Shown: one piece after another, positions 59,561 to 64,000 of the stretch
Position numbering within the stretch: the first letter of the stretch is position 1
How the letters are laid out: each line of letters opens with the position of its first letter
DNA from: Taenia hydatigena
Lineage: Eukaryota; Platyhelminthes; Cestoda; Cyclophyllidea; Taeniidae
Direction: 5' to 3'
Assembly (NCBI GenBank): GCA_036345935.2
Contig: JADWOT020000003.1
Coordinates: 22,276,509 to 22,340,508, forward strand
DNA: 64,000 bases
The notes under the pieces: model-generated
Database searches by the model: none
What the model was told of the DNA's origin: nothing
The model's input: only the letters and a program-made list of their open reading frames with translations
Translations under genes and position numbers: made by a program

Positions 59561-62500
59561 CATCTCGTTGTGATAAAAGCTAGCACATTTTCAGCATGTT
59601 CAAGATTGGTGGCATTGATGCGCAACCATGTGCCGAGGACGTCACTTTCAGGTCGTTCCATTGCAGCACCAAGCGCATTCGTGCTTTACCGTGACTTGAC
59701 TACAAGGCCAGTGACATGAGTGTTGGTTGGTCGGGTTGGAAGAATTGTGTGATAGGTCACACCCAAGTCTGTCTGGTGGTACAACAACCCGAAGTGGTTA
59801 TCTGGGCCAAACAGCACCACCGTTGTGCCTATCCAGGAGCATTGCAAAACAGGCGCCACATTTGAGTGTTTCCAGTTTACCAGCAGTTCGCTAACTTCAA
59901 AGCTTGGATGGGGCCAATGGGAATGGGGAGGAAAACAGGAGCAACGGTAGAGGGGATGACGGAGTAAAGAAAGTATGAAGTAGTGATTAATTGAATGAAG
60001 GGAGAGATGGACCTTTGCTGAAACCCACCTAAAGGAATTACCGACTTGGCAACTGCGTGCCATTGGAGGCAGTCAATGGTGGCTGATTTGGAGGACATTG
60101 AATGACCCAAGTCAAGCATGCATCATGATCAACTGTGAAGATGTCACTCACGGTGTGAGATAGGCCTTATGAGTTGGAAGCATTACTACGAAGTGGGGAA
60201 GTTGTGGTGAAAACTGCTTTGTTAGGAAAGTGAGGTGGTGCTGCAACACGGTAATTTGTGACGCGAATGCTGTCCAAAGTCAACTGTGTGAAGTGGTTAG
60301 TGGCAGGTGGCAGAGGTGAAGAGTGGACAGACTGCGCTGTCCTGAGTGATTGTTCGAACGTGACGGCAAGGAGTGGTGAATTCGGAAGAGGAGATCTTGA
60401 TGTTTGGTTTGTTGCGTGCAGCAGAAGTTTTGGTTGGTGCGATGAAAGGTATGGGCAGTGTTGTGGTGAATGTGAGGACGTCCACTTTTGTCCACGACTC
60501 CTTTTGCATAGCATCGCTGTCATGGATTCCCAACTGTGTGAAATGCAATTCTCTGTGCTGGTGGTGGTGCTGGCTGCTTCTTACAATTGACAATTCCTTG
60601 GTTCGGATCCGAGAGTGGATTTTCGCCAACTCGATGTTCTGCCAACCCAAGTGCCTGCACGAGGCAACGCAGACGAGTTCTGCTGTCTCAAGGCATAATG
60701 CCCTACTCGTGAGTGTTTGGAGATGGAGGGACCAACGGTTGACTTCGCCAAATTAGGTGGGACAGATGTTCGTGTGAGATGGTGAATGGAGGAGTGAGCA
60801 CTTGCACATCCACCAGTTCCACTTCACTCGTGAAATGTCGAAGGCATTTGGACCTACCTCCCTTCAGTGCGTGATTGTCGAGACAGGGGTGACGGACAGG
60901 CTCATGTTGCGCATGCATGTGAGAGGGACGAATGAAGGGGAGAGATGAGTTGGTGTTGCAGAATAGGATTGAGGTAGGTGATAGCAACTACGGTGACCAA
61001 ATGTAAGCACAGATGCAGTGACTGTCCACTTGATGAAAGTACAGCGAAAGTGTTTGCCGATTTGGAGCGTCAGTGGCCGACTTGCTGGAAGGAAATAAAG
61101 GCAAGCCGAATGGGGTTGGGAGGGCTGCTGTGACAGTGCAGCCAACGATTCTGTGAACTAACAACAACAACAACATCAGCGACAACGAAAGCAAGGGTAA
61201 CTGGGAAACGTTAAAATGTCGAGAGAAAGGGGAGGTTGAAAGTGTAAGCAAATGCAATTTGGCAGACAGTCATGCGGTCAAGCAATCAGAGAGCGAACCT
61301 GATAGCCACGAAAAGGTGGGGCAAGTGCAAGCTGAAAATGAGGTCGAATGATTCTCCTCTGACCTCTCAATTGCGGTGCATTGAGTGGTGCATGTGTGAC
61401 AAATCAGGAAGTTCTCAGACTGCCGCAGCTCACAGAGCTTAAAGCAGCAATTCACCCTGAGGTCCAGCTTTCTTTCGCATCCACCCACATTACACGACAT
61501 TTTGATGGACACTGCGAACACCAACTGGTTCTTGGTGAAAGCGATGCTACAGCCCTCCTCGGCCTTAATTTCCTAATTTGCCTCGAATGTGGTGTGGAGG
61601 CCAGACCCACGATCCAACTCGGTAAACACCAGTGTGCGGCTCGTTGAGCACATTGTTACCATTGATGGAATAAAGCCCTTTAAACAAACCAAGAAAATGT
61701 CTAAACCGTTGAAGCCATGCGTTCGATGAGGTAGAGGTGAAGTGGGCGCTACTCGAGGTGAGATTGCCTGCGTCCATAGGCACTGACCACAGAGCCGCAT
61801 CCATTCAGTGTCATTGGTGAAGTGGTCTGCTGCATCGGTTTAACTGGTTCAGTGATGAGGTCCTGCTCCACTCTCACTCCACATCCCGACTACTGCTTCG
61901 GACAGGTGTTATGAAGTAGAAGTCTGTGATTACGGGAATGGAGAATGTGCACTGCCTGTCAACCAGGTGTCGTGCCATCCAGTGGAGGGGAAGCGATAAG
62001 GACTGCAGTGCAAAGGTCTTTACGGCCTCACGTTCTAGCAGAGCACATGTGATGTCTGTAGGGTGGTGGAGCACATGAGGCAACTGCCAACCTCGTGTAC
62101 ACGTGCCTCCTCAAATGCATGACTTCGAGACCTTGGAGGTCTAATTGCGATTCCGCATTCTGCATTGGGGCTAGTAGTGTTGACACTTGAGATATTTCAG
62201 TACCGAGAGAGCAAAACCATCATCTTGACTCACGTGTCAGCATTAGCATCTCACGTGACCGTGACCACAACCTGGTGGTGACTCCGACAAGTCTTTGGTA
62301 ACGTCAACTTCATGCTAGCACAAGACTAATCCAAGACCGTCCTTCCAGACTTCAGGTTGGATGACTCACGAAGTTGGTAGTCAGTGCGTATGCTGACTAC
62401 TGACATCAGACAACACCACGCATTGGTCGCTCTTAACTCTGACCGTTATCGGAGTACTTTGTCCACCATTGTCTTGAGTCTCAGCGCATTCTCGAGGACT

Positions 62501-64000
62501 GTGGTCGGAGTGGGAACACGAGCTGCATCAGCACCGGTCAGTGTAGTGCAAATCGCCGCGTCGAAGATGTGGTCGCAGTTGCGATGCCCCATTTGTCGAC
62601 TGCACGTGACAACAGTCAGGAAATCGAAATCGAATGAATTTGTGCAGCTACGGGAAGCTGCACTGTGGTGTGAGCAGCTCTGCAATGCAGCACGACACAG
62701 TGCCGCGATGCTGTGCATTTTACAACCGGAGGCAGCACAGCATAGATGTTGGGGAGTAGTTGAGGAGTGGAGGATGGGCGTGCGTGGTGTAGACTGAGCA
62801 GAAACGAAAGACAGTAGGAGGAGCAATGCCAGTCCATCAAGCGAAATTGTGCTCGATAAAGTGGTTCGACATCTCCGCACCACCCAATGACGATTCTGTC
62901 CACCAAGAACATGTTCCTCGACACGCGTACAACATGCTCACCTCCTGTCCTTCTGATGCGGTCACTAATTCTGAGATGCCGAAGCTTGTTGCACATCACC
63001 ACACACTTTGTTTAGCAGTATTTGACAAACCATAGCAAGTAAGATGTTAGTTCAAAACACACCGGAGGATAAGACCGCAAACCTTCTATTCTCTTCTACG
63101 CCACAGTGGATGAAGTGATTGGCACGATGACTGACTTCTAGCATAACTTCTGCTCCACCCTAATACCATGGTGAATTGCTGTCGTTCTCCACTTCCGCCT
63201 CTAAGATCCCTGTTATTCGTGGTGACACTTTGGTTTGCGCATAACAACCAATTCATGTGTGCAATAATCGTTTACTCATATCCACCAACAACCACCTTCC
63301 CTCTCCAACACCCATTCTCCTCCTCTCGCATTCAACATCACCGTCCTCTTTGCTTTTCCTTCTTCGATCGCATTTCCCGCCCTACCTATCTTCCTCCCCA
63401 CTCCCTTCGCCCCATTCTCATTTCGTCTGCTCTTCATATTACTGCTACTAGTACAAATCAAGAGATGACAGCAATCATTCACTGACTGCCTAAATTGCGT
63501 TGCATGTGAGACGAAGTATCCATGCATCACACCGCTAGTTCCTCTGACTACTTTTGCTTGCAAGCTCACCATACTGCGTAGTAGTGTTTCAGTTTGCAAA
63601 TCCCAACCACTTTAAGCGTGTTTATTCCCTCACTTCCTCTCAACGGTGGCCTTATTCCACTTAATGTTGGAACGTAGAAATGATGGCAATTGGAAGTGCA
63701 GAAGCACGTGTCTTGCACTTCGTTCAAACTATCCACGTATAACCTGTCATTTCCAACTATCTCGCCAGTTACGAGTTCACATGGGAATGTCATTGCGAAT
63801 GTGCATCCGCATGAGATTTGTCGTCTGCAATGGACTTCCGAGCACAGGGTATCTCGGCGTCTGCTTTGCATTGCGCTTGAAATGCACATGGTGTGGGGTA
63901 AGAGTGACCGGCAATAGGTCACTGATTGGGATCAGACAACAAGTCTGTCATGTGCATTGTTGACATGCCACCATCCTTGTGAAGTAGGTGGCACTGGTGT
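59561..64000 (-). repeat. Right arm of large inverted repeat, cut by the window edge
   Basis: Inverted copy of 49,134-53,577, still matching at base 64,000, so the arm continues outside the window. It is 4 bp shorter than the aligned left arm because of the TTG unit and a single-base indel. Mismatches are denser in the last 40 bp before the inner boundary. Confidence 0.97.

Overview
The window is eukaryotic. It has no operons or prokaryotic signals, and coding sequence is split into many exons with GT-AG junctions. One multi-exon gene on the minus strand fills positions 1 to about 47,200 and runs off the left edge. Its conceptual product matches, block after block and in order, the conserved N-terminal and central parts of the Furry protein (Furry in flies, FRY/FRYL in mammals, Tao3/Mor2 in yeasts). 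I recognised the family from remembered sequence, not from a search. A flatworm, perhaps a tapeworm, is my best guess for the host. It rests on moderate GC, a distinct class of very short introns (39 and 69-77 nt) and a first coding exon that directly follows a strong acceptor, as in spliced-leader genes. That guess is tentative.

Layout. From right to left (5' to 3' of the gene) I could join 36 coding exons whose phases all agree, giving 3,865 codons without a stop. Exons 1-13 (47.2-35.3 kb) carry the conserved N-terminal Furry region. Exons 14-27 (33.2-14.2 kb) carry the central HEAT/Armadillo-like region with low-complexity insertions. Exons 28-36 (13.3 kb to the left edge) carry later Furry blocks. 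The C-terminal part lies outside the window.

Repeats. Two separate large inverted repeats stand out. The first is a pair of 906-bp arms (22,418-23,323 and 28,199-29,104), identical wherever I compared them. They sit in the introns on either side of exons 17 and 18, so the pre-mRNA of this gene can fold into a very long hairpin around two coding exons. The second is upstream of the gene: arms of at least 4.44 kb (49,134-53,577 and 59,561 to the window edge), about 99% identical, around a 5.98-kb spacer. It continues beyond the right edge. No RNA gene, CRISPR array or intact transposase or reverse-transcriptase gene was recognised.

Furry proteins are very large scaffolds that bind and activate NDR/Tricornered (STK38-type) kinases and act in polarised growth, neurite tiling and spindle function. 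No second protein-coding gene could be supported.
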